A DNA stretch of 64,000 bases from Thauera carbonicopians (lineage in GTDB: Bacteria; Pseudomonadota; Gammaproteobacteria; Burkholderiales; Rhodocyclaceae). Of this stretch, positions 27,475-36,810 are shown piece after piece (within the stretch, counting starts at the first letter, position 1; every line of letters begins with the position of its first letter). The notes below the pieces were generated by a model, which was not told the DNA's origin, ran no database searches, and saw only the letters and a program-made list of their open reading frames with translations. A program made the translations under genes and the position numbers. The DNA is taken from the NCBI RefSeq assembly GCF_025699485.1, contig NZ_JANUXN010000008.1, positions 111,289-175,288 of the forward strand, in the 5' to 3' direction.

Positions 27475-28533
27475 TCAGTACGCCAGTGGTAGTGCGATGC
27501 GCTTGCCATCGCGGGCGGACAGATACATCGCGATCAGCAGTTCCAGGCTCTTGAGGCCTTCGCGACCGTCGGTTTCCGGCTCGGCTTCGCCGCGCAGGGT
27601 GTTGATAACGTTGTCGTAGTACAACGGGTGCCCGAAACCATAGACGCTGGTCGTGGCGTAACTTGCCTGTTTGATTTCTTCGTCTTCCGGCAGCTTCTGG
27701 TCGAACTCCCAATGCTGAATTTCATTGACCGCCACGCCACCAATGCGCACCGTGCCTTTCTCGCCCAGGATGGTGATGCTGCCTTCCAGATTTTTGGGGT
27801 AGGTCAGCATGGTGACGTTGAGCGTGCCCATGGCACCGCTGCGCCAGCGCAGCGCGGCTACACCTGAGTCTTCGACTTCGATGTTGCGCGCCAGGGTGCC
27901 CGTGTATGCCATGACGGACTCGACCGGCCCGATCAGCCAGTCGAGCAGGTCGATGTAATGGCTGGCCTGGTTCATGAAGGCGCCGCCGTCGAACTCCCAG
28001 GTACCGCGCCATTTGGCACTGTCGTAATACTCCTGCGGGCGGGTCCAGAAGACGTTGACTGCCACGCTGTAGATCTTGCCGAAGCGTTTCTGCTCGACGG
28101 CGCGTTTGAGCAATTGCAGCGTGGCGTTGCGGCGGTTCTGCTTGACGACGAAGAGCTGGACGCCGGCCTTGTCGCAGGCCTCGACCATCTTCAAACCGTC
28201 CTGCCAGCGTGTGGCCATGGGTTTCTCGGTCATTACATGCTTGCCGAATTCGGCAACTTCGATGGCCTGCATTGGGTGCAGGCCGCTGGGCGTGGTCAGG
28301 ATGATGCAGTCGGCCGTGGTGTGTTCCAGCAGATCTGCCAGCTTTGCGTGGCCACGGGCTCCAGTCTTGGTAACTGCTGCTTCCAGCGCAGCGGGATTGA
28401 TGTCACAAACATCGACCAGTTCGCAACGATCCGAGTGGGTTGCCATTGCGGCGAAGTGGTTCTGTGCAATACGGCCGCAGCCGACGAGAGCGAAGCGGAC
28501 CTTGCGCTCGGTGATGGGTGTGGAATGGTGCAT
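27475..28533 (-). CDS. wbpB: UDP-2-acetamido-2-deoxy-D-glucuronate 3-dehydrogenase (Gfo/Idh/MocA family)
   Basis: 352 residues. The NAD-binding motif VGCGRIAQNHFAAM is at residues ~18-31, and the family motif MTEKPMATRW (EKP) at ~100. FDGGAFMNQASHYIDLLDWLIG holds the catalytic-histidine region. WbpB/WlbA oxidises C3 of UDP-GlcNAcA with tightly bound NAD, which is regenerated with 2-oxoglutarate; WbpE then aminates the product. It sits between wbpA and the FAD enzyme. About 30 bases with a Shine-Dalgarno-like sequence separate it from wbpA. Confidence 0.93.
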   Translation of the reverse strand: MHHSTPITERKVRFALVGCGRIAQNHFAAMATHSDRCELVDVCDINPAALEAAVTKTGARGHAKLADLLEHTTADCIILTTPSGLHPMQAIEVAEFGKHVMTEKPMATRWQDGLKMVEACDKAGVQLFVVKQNRRNATLQLLKRAVEQKRFGKIYSVAVNVFWTRPQEYYDSAKWRGTWEFDGGAFMNQASHYIDLLDWLIGPVESVMAYTGTLARNIEVEDSGVAALRWRSGAMGTLNVTMLTYPKNLEGSITILGEKGTVRIGGVAVNEIQHWEFDQKLPEDEEIKQASYATTSVYGFGHPLYYDNVINTLRGEAEPETDGREGLKSLELLIAMYLSARDGKRIALPLAY

Positions 28534-28566
28534 TCGAGCCTCCTGAGTTCCGTGTGTAGTTGTAAT

Positions 28567-29844
28567 TTATAGCCGCACGTCCGCCGCATCGCGCGGCAGC
28601 ACATACTTCAGGTCGTACAGCACATGCTGGCGCTTGCCCAGCGCGCGGATGCCCTGGTCGCTGAGCGTCTTGAACTGGTCGTGGGCCACGGCGACGACGA
28701 TGGCGTCGTAAGTGCCCGGCGCCGGAATCTGGATCGGCGTGATGCCGTACTCGTGCTCCGCTTCGGCTGGATCCACCCAGGGGTCGTACACGTCGGCCGC
28801 CATGCCGTACTCGCCCAGTTCCTTGACGATGTCCACGACCCGCGTGTTGCGCAGGTCCGGGCAGTTCTCCTTGAAGGTCAGGCCCATGATCAGAATCTTC
28901 GCGCCTTCGACCTGGATGCGCCGCTTGAGCATGGCCTTGACCAACTGCGACACCACGTAGGCGCCCATGCCGTCGTTGAGCCGGCGGCCGGCCAGGATGA
29001 TCTCCGGGTGGTAGCCGATTGCCTGCGCCTTGTGGGTGAGGTAGTACGGATCCACGCCGATGCAGTGCCCGCCGACCAGGCCTGGACGGAACGGCAGGAA
29101 GTTCCACTTGCTGCCGGCCGCCTTCAGCACCGCCTCGGTGTCGATGCCCATGCGGTTGAAGATGATGGCCAACTCGTTGATCAGCGCGATGTTGACGTCG
29201 CGCTGGGTGTTCTCGATGACCTTGGCCGCTTCGGCCACCTTGATGCTTTCGGCCTTGTGGGTGCCGGCGACGATGATCTGGCGGTACAGCGCATCGACCA
29301 GGTCGGCGACCTCGGGCGTGGAGCCGGAGGTGACCTTGCGGATGGTGGAGACGCGGTGCTCCTTGTCGCCCGGATTGATGCGCTCGGGGCTGTAGCCGGC
29401 GTAGAAATCGACGTTGAAGCGCAGCCCGGAGTGCTGCTCCAGCACCGGCACGCAGTCTTCCTCAGTGGCGCCGGGATAGACGGTGGATTCGTAGATGACG
29501 ATGTCGCCCTTCTTGAGCACCTTGCCGATGGTCTCGCTGGCCTTGACCAGCGGTGTCAGGTCCGGCTGCTTGTGCTCGTCGATCGGCGTCGGCACGGTGA
29601 CGATGAAGACATTGCAGGCGGCCAGGTTCTGCACATCGGCGCAGTAGCGCAGCCCCGCGGCTTCGCGCAGCTCTTCGTCCGAAACTTCGAGCGTGGCGTC
29701 GTGGCCGCCCTTGAGTGCGTCGATGCGTGCCTGGTTGATGTCGAAGCCGAGCACGTCGCGCTGCTTGGCGAATTCCACCGCCAGCGGCAGGCCGACGTAG
29801 CCCAAACCGATGACGGCGAGTTTGATGTCTGCAAGTGTATGCAT
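28567..29844 (-). CDS. wbpA: UDP-N-acetylglucosamine 6-dehydrogenase (WbpA/TviB type)
   Basis: 425 residues, first gene of the long operon. It oxidises C6 of UDP-GlcNAc to UDP-GlcNAcA with two NAD. Signatures are [62 protein letters not shown], and the catalytic-cysteine loop [35 protein letters not shown] belongs to the C-terminal domain. The start is the ATG at 29844, with the conserved [11 protein letters not shown] eight residues in. Together with wbpB, D, E and I it completes the known five-enzyme route to UDP-ManNAc(3NAc)A. Confidence 0.96.
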   Translation of the reverse strand: MHTLADIKLAVIGLGYVGLPLAVEFAKQRDVLGFDINQARIDALKGGHDATLEVSDEELREAAGLRYCADVQNLAACNVFIVTVPTPIDEHKQPDLTPLVKASETIGKVLKKGDIVIYESTVYPGATEEDCVPVLEQHSGLRFNVDFYAGYSPERINPGDKEHRVSTIRKVTSGSTPEVADLVDALYRQIIVAGTHKAESIKVAEAAKVIENTQRDVNIALINELAIIFNRMGIDTEAVLKAAGSKWNFLPFRPGLVGGHCIGVDPYYLTHKAQAIGYHPEIILAGRRLNDGMGAYVVSQLVKAMLKRRIQVEGAKILIMGLTFKENCPDLRNTRVVDIVKELGEYGMAADVYDPWVDPAEAEHEYGITPIQIPAPGTYDAIVVAVAHDQFKTLSDQGIRALGKRQHVLYDLKYVLPRDAADVRL

Positions 29845-29888
29845 TCGATGCTTCTTCTAGGGGCGTGAGTATGCTCGGAAAAACGCGT

Positions 29889-29915
29889 ATTATCTCATGG
29901 GAGTGCCAATATCAA
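29889..29915 (-). promoter_or_regulatory. candidate sigma-70 promoter of the polysaccharide operon
   Basis: In the 155-bp gap upstream of wbpA the minus strand reads GATAAT (29894-29889) with TTGATA (29915-29910) upstream. The spacing is 15 bases, shorter than ideal. The stretch is AT-rich compared with its surroundings and is the only promoter-like site found before the 21-gene operon. Confidence 0.4.
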
Positions 29916-29999
29916 AATTGGTTAAATGTCACGCGTTTGCAGGGGGAGGCCCTTGAAGAAAAAGGACCTGGGCCGGCGGAAGTGAGGTTGTGCTGGTTG

Positions 30000-30320
30000 T
30001 CAGTGCGGCATCAGATCGATGCCGACACGTTGTATGTGCTCGAGCAGCGCCGGGTTGTCGATCTGGTGCCACAGGCTCAGGTCGATCTTCCACGGCAGCA
30101 GCAGTTCGTCGATTTCCATGTCCAGCCGCAGCAGGTCGGGCAGCCCCAGCGTAGGGGCGACGAGGCAGATGTCGATGTCGGAGGCTGGCCGGTGCGTGCC
30201 TTTGGCGCGCGAGCCGTACAGCAGGATGCGCTCGACGCCGGAGGCGGCGCTCAGTACGTCGAGCAATTGCCTGAGTGCGGTGTCAGGCAAGCCGTAGGTG
30301 GAGGAGATGGCCGTCGTCAT
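30000..30320 (-). CDS. mntA: MntA-type nucleotidyltransferase antitoxin
   Basis: 106 residues, a minimal nucleotidyltransferase. The motif GSRAKGTHRPASDIDI (GSx10DxD) at residues ~36-51 holds the metal-binding aspartates. In HepT/MntA modules this protein AMPylates and so silences the HEPN toxin. The ATG at 30320 overlaps the stop of the HEPN gene by 4 bases, so the two are coupled, toxin gene first. The annotation rests on motif and pairing. Confidence 0.85.
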   Translation of the reverse strand: MTTAISSTYGLPDTALRQLLDVLSAASGVERILLYGSRAKGTHRPASDIDICLVAPTLGLPDLLRLDMEIDELLLPWKIDLSLWHQIDNPALLEHIQRVGIDLMPH

Positions 30321-30730
30321 GGGGTGTCGCGCAGGGACTGCATGCGCTCGGCGAATTGTTCGAACAGATTGTGGTAGGTGCCGATGATCCTGCGCGCGAT
30401 GTCGTTGGCGACTTCTTCGTTGTAGGTATGGGAGGTCTGGTTGCGGCTGCGGATCATTTCCATCCAGCCTTCGCCGTCCGTGACGAGTCCCTTGCTGAAC
30501 GACTCCCGCGTTGCATCGCGTGAACCGGTGATGTCGACCGTGCCCTGCCAGGAGAAATAGTCCTTCATGGTGTTCCATGCGAGCTCGTGAGTGAACTCGA
30601 AAGCCTGGATGAGGCCCTGCTTTTCCAGGTCCGAAAGCGGGCGTTGGCGGGAGAGTTCCACCGCAGCGCTCAAGCGGGCAAGCGCTTTGAGGTAGTTTGC
30701 CAGGCGTTGATGCCAGCGAATGTCCTGCAT
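30317..30730 (-). CDS. hepT: HepT-type HEPN ribonuclease toxin (HI0074 family)
   Basis: 137 residues, helical. It is recognised by FEFTHELAWNTMKDYF and by RNQTSHTY at ~97-104, which is exactly the RX4HXY catalytic and AMPylation motif of HepT toxins. In characterised pairs the partner nucleotidyltransferase modifies the tyrosine and blocks RNA cleavage. It lies between two envelope transcription units, divergent from the carbamoyltransferase gene, and looks like a small accessory insertion. Start is the ATG at 30730. Confidence 0.85.
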   Translation of the reverse strand: MQDIRWHQRLANYLKALARLSAAVELSRQRPLSDLEKQGLIQAFEFTHELAWNTMKDYFSWQGTVDITGSRDATRESFSKGLVTDGEGWMEMIRSRNQTSHTYNEEVANDIARRIIGTYHNLFEQFAERMQSLRDTP

Positions 30731-30811
30731 CCTTGTCCCTTCGCAATGTTCTCTGACGGATGACTGTTCATTGTCGGCCACTGCCGCCGCAGGCAGCAAG
30801 CCGGGCCACGC

Positions 30812-30817
30812 TATAAT
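30812..30817 (+). promoter_or_regulatory. candidate -10 box (TATAAT) upstream of the carbamoyltransferase gene
   Basis: A perfect TATAAT in otherwise GC-rich DNA, about 90 bases upstream of the TTG start at 30905. No good -35 hexamer is seen at 16-18 bases, so an activator or weak promoter is possible. Confidence 0.4.
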
Positions 30818-30904
30818 CCGCGCTTTCGGGCCGGCCATTCGCTCGGTTCCCAGGCCGGGCCTGCAGTGTCCGGCGGCCACCCTCTTCACGCAGGAACGAC
30901 TACC

Positions 30905-32653
30905 TTGGCGCTCACCATCCTCGGCCTTTCCGGCGCGCTCACTCACGATCCGTCCGCTGCGCTCTACATCGATGGCAAGCTCGTCGCCGCGGCGGAAGAA
31001 GAACGCTTCGTCCGCGACAAGCACGCCAAGAACCGCATGCCCTACGAGTCGGCGAAATTCTGCCTGGACTTCGCCGGCATCAAGCCCGCCGACGTGGACG
31101 TGGTGGCGATTCCGTTCGCGCCGGTCAGCCTGTTCGGCAAGGCGCGCTGGCACTACGCCAAGCGCTACTGGTACGCGCCGGATCGTGGGCTGGATGCCAT
31201 CCTGGCGGGCAACCGCCGTTTCCATCGCTACAAGAAGCGCATCCAGTGGTGTCTGCAGCAGCTCGGCTTCGATCTGAAGAAGGTGAAGATCGAGCCGGTC
31301 GAGCACCACCTTGCGCATGCCTCCAGCGCCTACCACTGCTCGGGTTTCTCCGAGAAAACCGCGATCATGGGCATCGACGGCAAGGGCGAGTACGCGACCA
31401 CCTTCTTCGGCTACGGCGAGAACGGCCGCATCCACAAGATCAAGGAGTTCTACGATCCCGACTCGCTCGGCGGCCTGTACGGCGCGATCACCGAATACCT
31501 CGGCTTCGAGATGCTCGATGGGGAGTACAAGGTGATGGGCATGGCGCCCTATGGCGATGCGACGAAGTACGATTTCTCGCGCCTGGCGAAATTCGAGAAT
31601 GGCGAGTTGATCATCGACACCGACTACGCCAACGTGATCGGCTTCCGCCGCTACAAGGAGCAGGGCAAGGGCTACTACTTCTCGCCCAAGCTGATCCAGT
31701 GGCTCGGGCCTATGCGGCATGGCGACATCGCCGACGACCCCTACATCCACTACGCGGCGAGCATGCAGAAGCTGTTCGAGGATCTCGCGTTGCAGATGAT
31801 GGACCACTACCTGGGCGACATCCTGCGCGAGACGGGCCGGCTGGCCTTCGCCGGCGGCGGCGCGCTCAACGTCAAGCTCAACCAGAAGATCATCGCTCGC
31901 CCGGAAGTAAAGGAGCTTTACGTCCAGCCGGCTTCGGGCGACTCCGGTACCGCGGTGGGGGCTGCTTCCTACGTATCGGTGAAGCGCGGCGTGCCGGTCG
32001 AGAAGATGGAACACGTCTATCTCGGTCCGCGCTACACCAATGAAGAGGTGATCGCTGCCTGCGCCAAGCATCCGTCCAAACCGCGCTGGGAGCTGATCGC
32101 GGACGGCGATACCGCCATGCCGCGGCGCATTGCGCAGATCCTGGCCGACGGCAACCCGGTGGCCTGGTTCCAGGGCCGCATGGAATTCGGCCCGCGCGCG
32201 CTGGGCGGGCGCTCCATCCTCGGCTGCCCGAGCGCGGCCGGCGTGGCCGACCGCATCAACGAACAGATCAAGTTCCGCGAACGCTGGCGCCCCTTCTGCC
32301 CCAGCATGCTCGACACCGTCGGACCGCAGATGCTGCAGACCGAGCACCCGGCGCCCTTCATGACCTTCACCTTCGAAGTGGCGGAGGAATGGAAGACGCG
32401 GGTGCCCGAAGTGGTGCACGAGGACGGCACCGCCCGCGCCCAGGTGCTGAAGCGCGAGTTCAACCCGCGCTACTACGACCTGATGAAGGAGCTGGAAAAG
32501 CTCACTGGCAACGGCGTGGTGCTGAACACCTCGCTCAATCGCCGCGGCGAGCCGATGATCTGCTCGCCGACGGATGCGCTGAACATGTTCTTCGGCTCGG
32601 ATCTGCAGTATCTGATCATGGAAGACGTGCTGGTGGTGAAGGCAGAGGGCTGA
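30905..32653 (+). CDS. wapO: carbamoyltransferase (NodU/TobZ family), probable LPS-core heptose O-carbamoyltransferase
   Basis: 582 residues. The TTG at 30905 with AGGAA upstream gives MALTILGLSGALTHDPSAAL, the family start. The N-terminal Kae1-like domain has EHHLAHASSAYHCSG (metal-binding histidines), GIDGKGEYATTFF, and FAGGGALNVKLNQK. The C-terminal YrdC-like part has FQGRMEFGPRALGGRSIL, KFRERWRPFCPSML and VLNTSLNRRGEPMICSP. It closely resembles the enzyme I know from Pseudomonas that carbamoylates heptose II of the LPS core. Position near the waa genes agrees, but the acceptor is inferred. A glycosyltransferase follows after one base. Confidence 0.85.
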   Translation: MALTILGLSGALTHDPSAALYIDGKLVAAAEEERFVRDKHAKNRMPYESAKFCLDFAGIKPADVDVVAIPFAPVSLFGKARWHYAKRYWYAPDRGLDAILAGNRRFHRYKKRIQWCLQQLGFDLKKVKIEPVEHHLAHASSAYHCSGFSEKTAIMGIDGKGEYATTFFGYGENGRIHKIKEFYDPDSLGGLYGAITEYLGFEMLDGEYKVMGMAPYGDATKYDFSRLAKFENGELIIDTDYANVIGFRRYKEQGKGYYFSPKLIQWLGPMRHGDIADDPYIHYAASMQKLFEDLALQMMDHYLGDILRETGRLAFAGGGALNVKLNQKIIARPEVKELYVQPASGDSGTAVGAASYVSVKRGVPVEKMEHVYLGPRYTNEEVIAACAKHPSKPRWELIADGDTAMPRRIAQILADGNPVAWFQGRMEFGPRALGGRSILGCPSAAGVADRINEQIKFRERWRPFCPSMLDTVGPQMLQTEHPAPFMTFTFEVAEEWKTRVPEVVHEDGTARAQVLKREFNPRYYDLMKELEKLTGNGVVLNTSLNRRGEPMICSPTDALNMFFGSDLQYLIMEDVLVVKAEG

Positions 32654-32654
32654 C

Positions 32655-33533
32655 GTGGCTGAGGGGGCGCTTGTGAGGCCGCTGGTCAGCGTGATCATCT
32701 CCTCGTACAACCATGCGCCCTACATTGAGGAGTGCATCCGGAGCGTCCTGGATCAGACCTATCCCGACATCGAGCTGCTGGTGGTCGATGACGGCTCGAG
32801 CGACGACAGTGTCGAGCGCATTCGCAAGCTGCAGCAGGTGCACGGTTTCGATTTCCGTGACCAGCCCAACCAGGGCCTGGCTAGGACGCTGAACGACTGT
32901 ATCGCGCGGGCGCGCGGAAGCCTGATCGCGCCATTCGGTTCGGACGACGTGATGCTGCCGGACCGCATCGCGAAGCAGGTTGCCTACATGGACGGCAAGC
33001 CGGAAGTGGGCATCTGCGCAGGCGGCATCGAGACCATCGACGGCGAGGGGCGGCCGCTGCCGAAGCGGGACCGGCCGAGGCCGTTCCGGCGGCTCGATTT
33101 CGATGCGATGTTCGCCGGCGACAAGGCACGGGTGCTGGCGCCGACGCTGCTGTTCCGGCGCGAGGCACTCGAGGCGGTGGGCGGCTTCGATCCCTCGATC
33201 CGGCTGGAAGACTTGCTGGTCGAACTGAAGATCACCCGCGCGGGCTATGTGATCGACGTGCTGGAAGACGTGCTTGCACGCTACCGGGTGCACGGCAGCA
33301 ATACCTACAAGAACCGCCGCTTCATGGTCGAGAGCGTGCTGCAGACCTATGCACGCTTCGACGATCATCCTGCCTACGACGCCGTGCGGACCGGCTTTCT
33401 GCGGTCGATGTTCCTGAAGTGCGCGCGCGACGACAAGACGCTTGCACGCGAGTTGCTCGGGCAGTTGCCGGTCGGGAAGTGGAACAGCCAGGTGCTGCGG
33501 GGAATTGTCCGTCTGCTGTTCGGGCGGAAGTGA
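32655..33533 (+). CDS. glycosyltransferase family 2 (GT-A fold)
   Basis: 292 residues, GTG start just after the carbamoyltransferase stop (another GTG six codons later is possible). The GT2 signature SVIISSYNHAPYIEECIRSVLDQTYPDIELLVVDDGSSDD is split across residues ~10-50. APFGSDDVMLPDRI provides the metal-binding acidic pair, and FRREALEAVGGFDPSIRLEDL the acceptor region. Co-transcribed with the carbamoyltransferase, it probably works on the same LPS-core or surface glycan; donor and linkage are unknown. Confidence 0.88.
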   Translation: MAEGALVRPLVSVIISSYNHAPYIEECIRSVLDQTYPDIELLVVDDGSSDDSVERIRKLQQVHGFDFRDQPNQGLARTLNDCIARARGSLIAPFGSDDVMLPDRIAKQVAYMDGKPEVGICAGGIETIDGEGRPLPKRDRPRPFRRLDFDAMFAGDKARVLAPTLLFRREALEAVGGFDPSIRLEDLLVELKITRAGYVIDVLEDVLARYRVHGSNTYKNRRFMVESVLQTYARFDDHPAYDAVRTGFLRSMFLKCARDDKTLARELLGQLPVGKWNSQVLRGIVRLLFGRK

Positions 33534-33559
33534 ATCGTCGCCCTGCAGAGAATGGCTTC

Positions 33560-33582
33560 AACCCGGGTCTCAACCTGGGGTT
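33560..33582. terminator. candidate bidirectional terminator hairpin
   Basis: AACCC-G-GGT-CTCA-ACC-T-GGGGTT forms an interrupted stem between two convergent stop codons (33533 plus strand, 33583 minus strand). It lacks a clear T-run, so efficiency is uncertain. Confidence 0.4.
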
Positions 33583-34713
33583 TCACTCCATGGCGGTCTT
33601 GTTGCTCATCTGCTCGATCAGTTCCTGGTACTGAGCGGTGAAGGCGCGAATGCCGTGGTTGGTGCCGACGTGCCGGCGCAGCGCCTGGCCCTGCGCGATG
33701 CGTTCCTCTTTCGGGGTGTCGATCATGCGTTCCAGGCAATGGGCCAGTTCGGCGCTGTCGCCTGCGGGGTGGAGCATGGCGAGCTGGTCGACCATGCCGG
33801 TGATCGCGGGAATGGACGAAGCAACGACGGGCAGGCCGGCGGCCATCGCTTCGAGCAGCGCGAGGGGGAAGCCTTCGCTGTGCGAAGGCAGCGCGAATAC
33901 GTCGAATGCGCGGAGGTAGCGCGCCGCATCCTGGCGTTCGCCGAGCAGGTGGATACGCTCATCGAGGCCGAGCGCCTTGATCTGCTCAACGAGTGCAGCA
34001 TGTTCCCGCCCTTCGCCGATGATTGCGAGATCGGCCTGTGGATACCGCCCGCTGATACAGGAAAAAGCGTCGACAAGATCGCGATGCGCCTTTACCGGGA
34101 CGAGGCGGCCTATCGTCCCCACCACGAAGGTGTCGGCCGCAAGCCCCAGTTCCTGGCGTGCCTGGTCGCGCGTCAGCAGGCATGCCTCGATCTCGTCGGC
34201 GGCGACGGCGTTGCTGATCGTACAGGTGTTGTCGCGGGTGAAGCCGCAGTCGAGGGACAGCAGATAGGTCCGCACGGCGTCCGATACCGCCACGAAGGCA
34301 CAGTCGCCGCGCCCGACCGAGTTCCGGATCATGGACTGGCGATAGGGACGGTCGAAGTCTCCGACGCCGTGTACCACGCCGATGACGGGGCGCTCGAGGA
34401 TGCGCCCCACTGTCAGCAGGATGTGCAGCGGCTTGAAGCGGTGCGCGATCAGGACGTCGAAGTCGTGCGTCCTGCACAACTGCAGCAGCTTCATGATCGC
34501 CCACCAGCGGCCGACGCCCTTCAGGGCGAAGGTGGGCAGATCGAGGTGGATCGATTGTTCCTGCGAATCGGGCGTTGTTTCTGCCGTGCCGGACAGAAAT
34601 GCAGTGAGCACTTCGGTGTGATCGTCTGCCAGGCACAGCCCGAGTTGCCGCCCGACGACCGTTGTCGAGTCGCTCGTTCCGCTCTGCAGTTGGAGGATCT
34701 TGAGTTTTCGCAT
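33583..34713 (-). CDS. glycosyltransferase family 4/1
   Basis: A GT-B glycosyltransferase. The ATG at 34713 (MRKLKILQLQSG, 376 residues) is preferred to one 12 codons upstream because KILQLQSG is the usual beginning. HRFKPLHILLTVGRI and VIGVVHGVGDF lie in the acceptor half. NTCTISNAVAADEIEA, VGTIGRLVPVKAHRDLVDAF and FALPSHSEGFPLALLEAMAAGLPVVAS (a classic GT4 donor site) lie in the second half. It is encoded convergently to the GT2 gene and divergently from the next GT2 gene. It is probably an LPS-core or surface-glycan transferase; specificity is unknown. Confidence 0.88.
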   Translation of the reverse strand: MRKLKILQLQSGTSDSTTVVGRQLGLCLADDHTEVLTAFLSGTAETTPDSQEQSIHLDLPTFALKGVGRWWAIMKLLQLCRTHDFDVLIAHRFKPLHILLTVGRILERPVIGVVHGVGDFDRPYRQSMIRNSVGRGDCAFVAVSDAVRTYLLSLDCGFTRDNTCTISNAVAADEIEACLLTRDQARQELGLAADTFVVGTIGRLVPVKAHRDLVDAFSCISGRYPQADLAIIGEGREHAALVEQIKALGLDERIHLLGERQDAARYLRAFDVFALPSHSEGFPLALLEAMAAGLPVVASSIPAITGMVDQLAMLHPAGDSAELAHCLERMIDTPKEERIAQGQALRRHVGTNHGIRAFTAQYQELIEQMSNKTAME

Positions 34714-34997
34714 CCTGCAGGTCTGGGTGGGGTCGGCGTGTAGCGTCAATATGGTGCCTGATGGTGGGCTGGTGCGTCTGAATCCGGGGACGTTACACGG
34801 GATTCAAGCATCGAAGTTTACAAGACGGTATGATTTTACCAATCTCAGCTTTGCAACGTTATGTTTATTTATATCGAATTTCTGCTCCCGCAGTCCGGAA
34901 TGTTTTCGTGCCCTCTCTAGATTTGCTTGTAATTCTTTGAAATCAATGCTTTGTTGCCGATGGCTGAACTGACGAACCGTGGTGGGAGCGCGCGAAC
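34714..34997. other. AT-rich divergent intergenic region
   Basis: 284 bases between two divergently transcribed glycosyltransferase genes, clearly richer in A and T (about 34810-34950) than the surroundings. It must hold promoters for both directions. A TTGCAA at 34851 is a weak -35 candidate with no convincing -10 partner. No RNA gene or further reading frame was recognised. Confidence 0.6.
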
Positions 34998-35915
34998 ATG
35001 AGCCGGGCTGAACCGTTGATCACGGTTGTCATCCCGGCCTATAACTATGCGGCGACTTTGGCGCGGGCTGTTGGCTCGGTACTGCCTCAACTGGATGCCG
35101 GGCCGGCAGAGCTGATCGTCATCGATGATGGGTCGACGGATGCGACACCGCAGGTGATCGAATCCTTGCTTGCGGAGCATCCGGGCCGGTTTCGTGCAAT
35201 CCGCAAGGAAAATGGCGGTTTGTCCTCGGTACGGAATCGGGGAATTGCCGAAGCCCGGGGCGACTATCTGATGTTCCTCGATGCGGATGACGAGATGCTG
35301 CCTGGTGCGCTGGCAGCTTTGGCGGCCCATATCGATGCGCATCCGGAAACACGCATGGTAATTGGTGGCCATGAGGCTCTCGAGGCAAACGGACGCCGGC
35401 GTATCCACTTGCCGGGTGAGTTGCCGGAGCGGCCATTCGATAGGGTGAGGGCATATTTGCTGGACAAGCACATTGGCTTGACGAATGGTGCCTGTGCCAT
35501 GCATCGGCAAGTGTTCGAACGGGGGCTTTACCCGGAGCATTTTCGCAGCGCAGAGGATATTCCGGTTTTTTCCCAGGTTCTGGCGCATTATTCCTGCACG
35601 GTGTTGATCAGGCCTCTGGCCCTCATCTACAAGCATGCCGATAGCCTGCGCCATCAGTTCAGCCATGCCAAGGCAGGAGGGCTGGCCTTGGTGGATGAGG
35701 TATTTTCTCCGCAGCGGCTGGACGAGGTTTTTCAGCCGCTGAAATCCGATTTCTACGTGCAGCGTTGCCTGTCCTTGTTTCGCAGCGCGTACCTTGTCGG
35801 GGAAAGCGGCGCGGCGCAGGAGTATTTTCGCCGCGCGATCACTGAGGATTGGAAGGTGATTTTCAGACTTTCGTATTCTCGCAAGGCATTACGGTTGTGG
35901 CTGAGTGGTGCATGA
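34998..35915 (+). CDS. glycosyltransferase family 2
   Basis: 305 residues with the GT-A signature TVVIPAYNYAATLARAVGSV at ~9-28, LIVIDDGSTDATPQVI, GGLSSVRNRGIAEARGDYLM and the DxD-type FLDADDEMLPG at ~92-102. FRSAEDIPVFSQVLAHY is the catalytic-base region. It stands alone on the plus strand between minus-strand genes, ends 13 bases before the convergent pyruvyl transferase stop, and follows an AT-rich leader. Donor and acceptor are unknown. Confidence 0.88.
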   Translation: MSRAEPLITVVIPAYNYAATLARAVGSVLPQLDAGPAELIVIDDGSTDATPQVIESLLAEHPGRFRAIRKENGGLSSVRNRGIAEARGDYLMFLDADDEMLPGALAALAAHIDAHPETRMVIGGHEALEANGRRRIHLPGELPERPFDRVRAYLLDKHIGLTNGACAMHRQVFERGLYPEHFRSAEDIPVFSQVLAHYSCTVLIRPLALIYKHADSLRHQFSHAKAGGLALVDEVFSPQRLDEVFQPLKSDFYVQRCLSLFRSAYLVGESGAAQEYFRRAITEDWKVIFRLSYSRKALRLWLSGA

Positions 35916-35928
35916 ATCGAACTCCTGG

Positions 35929-36801
35929 CTAAGAGACCGTTTCCGGCCGGTCGACAAGCGAAGAGTAGGTCGGATGTGGCTTGACGGAGTATTCGAAGAC
36001 TCCCGTGATCTTGTGATAGGCATTGTCGTGCAGGACGACTCTCGTCCCCACCAGCATACAGCCAACGAACACATGCAAACGATCGGTTTCTACAACGTCA
36101 TACCAGGAAAGCACTTTCAGCAGCCATTTTGCCGAAAAGAGGTTCAGGTCGCGATCCCGGGTGCCGAATTTCGCTACGATCGATATGTCATTGATCTTCC
36201 TCTTGGGGCCGTCTATTTTGGATTCGCGATCGGTTCGTAGTGCGGACAGCGATTTTGTGAACCTGGACCGGACATAGTGATACGCGATGTAGAGCATCTT
36301 TCTCGCGTTTTTTATGCTCGATTTCGGCGATTTGACCGGAGTGGTGAACAGTTCCAGGTTGGTTGAGAATGCGAGGTCGTGATCCAGCGAGATGTCGCAA
36401 GCGAGATCGAGGGAGCGTGCATAATCGAAGCTGTATCGTTCCCGCAGGAACAGGGTGTCGCCTTTTCGCAACAGGGACAGGACATCCTGGCGGCCTTCGA
36501 TCGATTGAGGCATGAGCAACAGGGGGAACGAATACTGCGTGAGGCGGCGGATGAGATCGCTCCCCGCGTGCCAGTATGGGACGATGTTCCCGCCGCCGGA
36601 CAGGATGACAAGGTCGTCGGGCCCCAGCGCGGCGTAGTCGAAATCGTCGGATATCTCGGTGTATCCGAGATCTACCTTTTCAGCCAGTGAATAGAATCCG
36701 ACGTTGATGAGGGAGTCGCCTGCATTGCCCGAGTTTGGCCTGAAATAGATTCGCTTATATCTATTCTTTGCAAGCTCTAAATGTTCGATGACTTTATTCA
36801 T
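35929..36801 (-). CDS. polysaccharide pyruvyl transferase family protein
   Basis: 290 residues with the family signatures: YFRPNSGNAGDSLINVGFYS at ~19-38, VILSGGGNIVPYW, LLMPQSIEG, LRERYSFDYA, and the C-terminal ETDRLHVFVGCMLVGTRVVL followed by DNAYHKITGVFE. Members transfer pyruvate from phosphoenolpyruvate to sugars as a ketal, adding negative charge to surface glycans. The gene and the following PP-loop gene are lower in GC than their neighbours, which suggests acquisition. It starts 10 bases after that gene, so they form a two-gene unit. Confidence 0.87.
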   Translation of the reverse strand: MNKVIEHLELAKNRYKRIYFRPNSGNAGDSLINVGFYSLAEKVDLGYTEISDDFDYAALGPDDLVILSGGGNIVPYWHAGSDLIRRLTQYSFPLLLMPQSIEGRQDVLSLLRKGDTLFLRERYSFDYARSLDLACDISLDHDLAFSTNLELFTTPVKSPKSSIKNARKMLYIAYHYVRSRFTKSLSALRTDRESKIDGPKRKINDISIVAKFGTRDRDLNLFSAKWLLKVLSWYDVVETDRLHVFVGCMLVGTRVVLHDNAYHKITGVFEYSVKPHPTYSSLVDRPETVS

Positions 36802-36810
36802 TTGTCGTTT

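Noticed and set aside
28624..29868. A 414-codon open frame on the plus strand opposite wbpA
   Set aside because: It is the antisense of a strongly conserved gene, is rich in Val/Asp/Gly/Arg as expected from GC-rich antisense DNA, and shows no family motif.
30317..32710. A 797-codon minus-strand open frame ending in the HepT sequence
   Set aside because: Only the last 137 codons are conserved. The rest is antisense to the carbamoyltransferase gene, so the HepT start was set at 30730.
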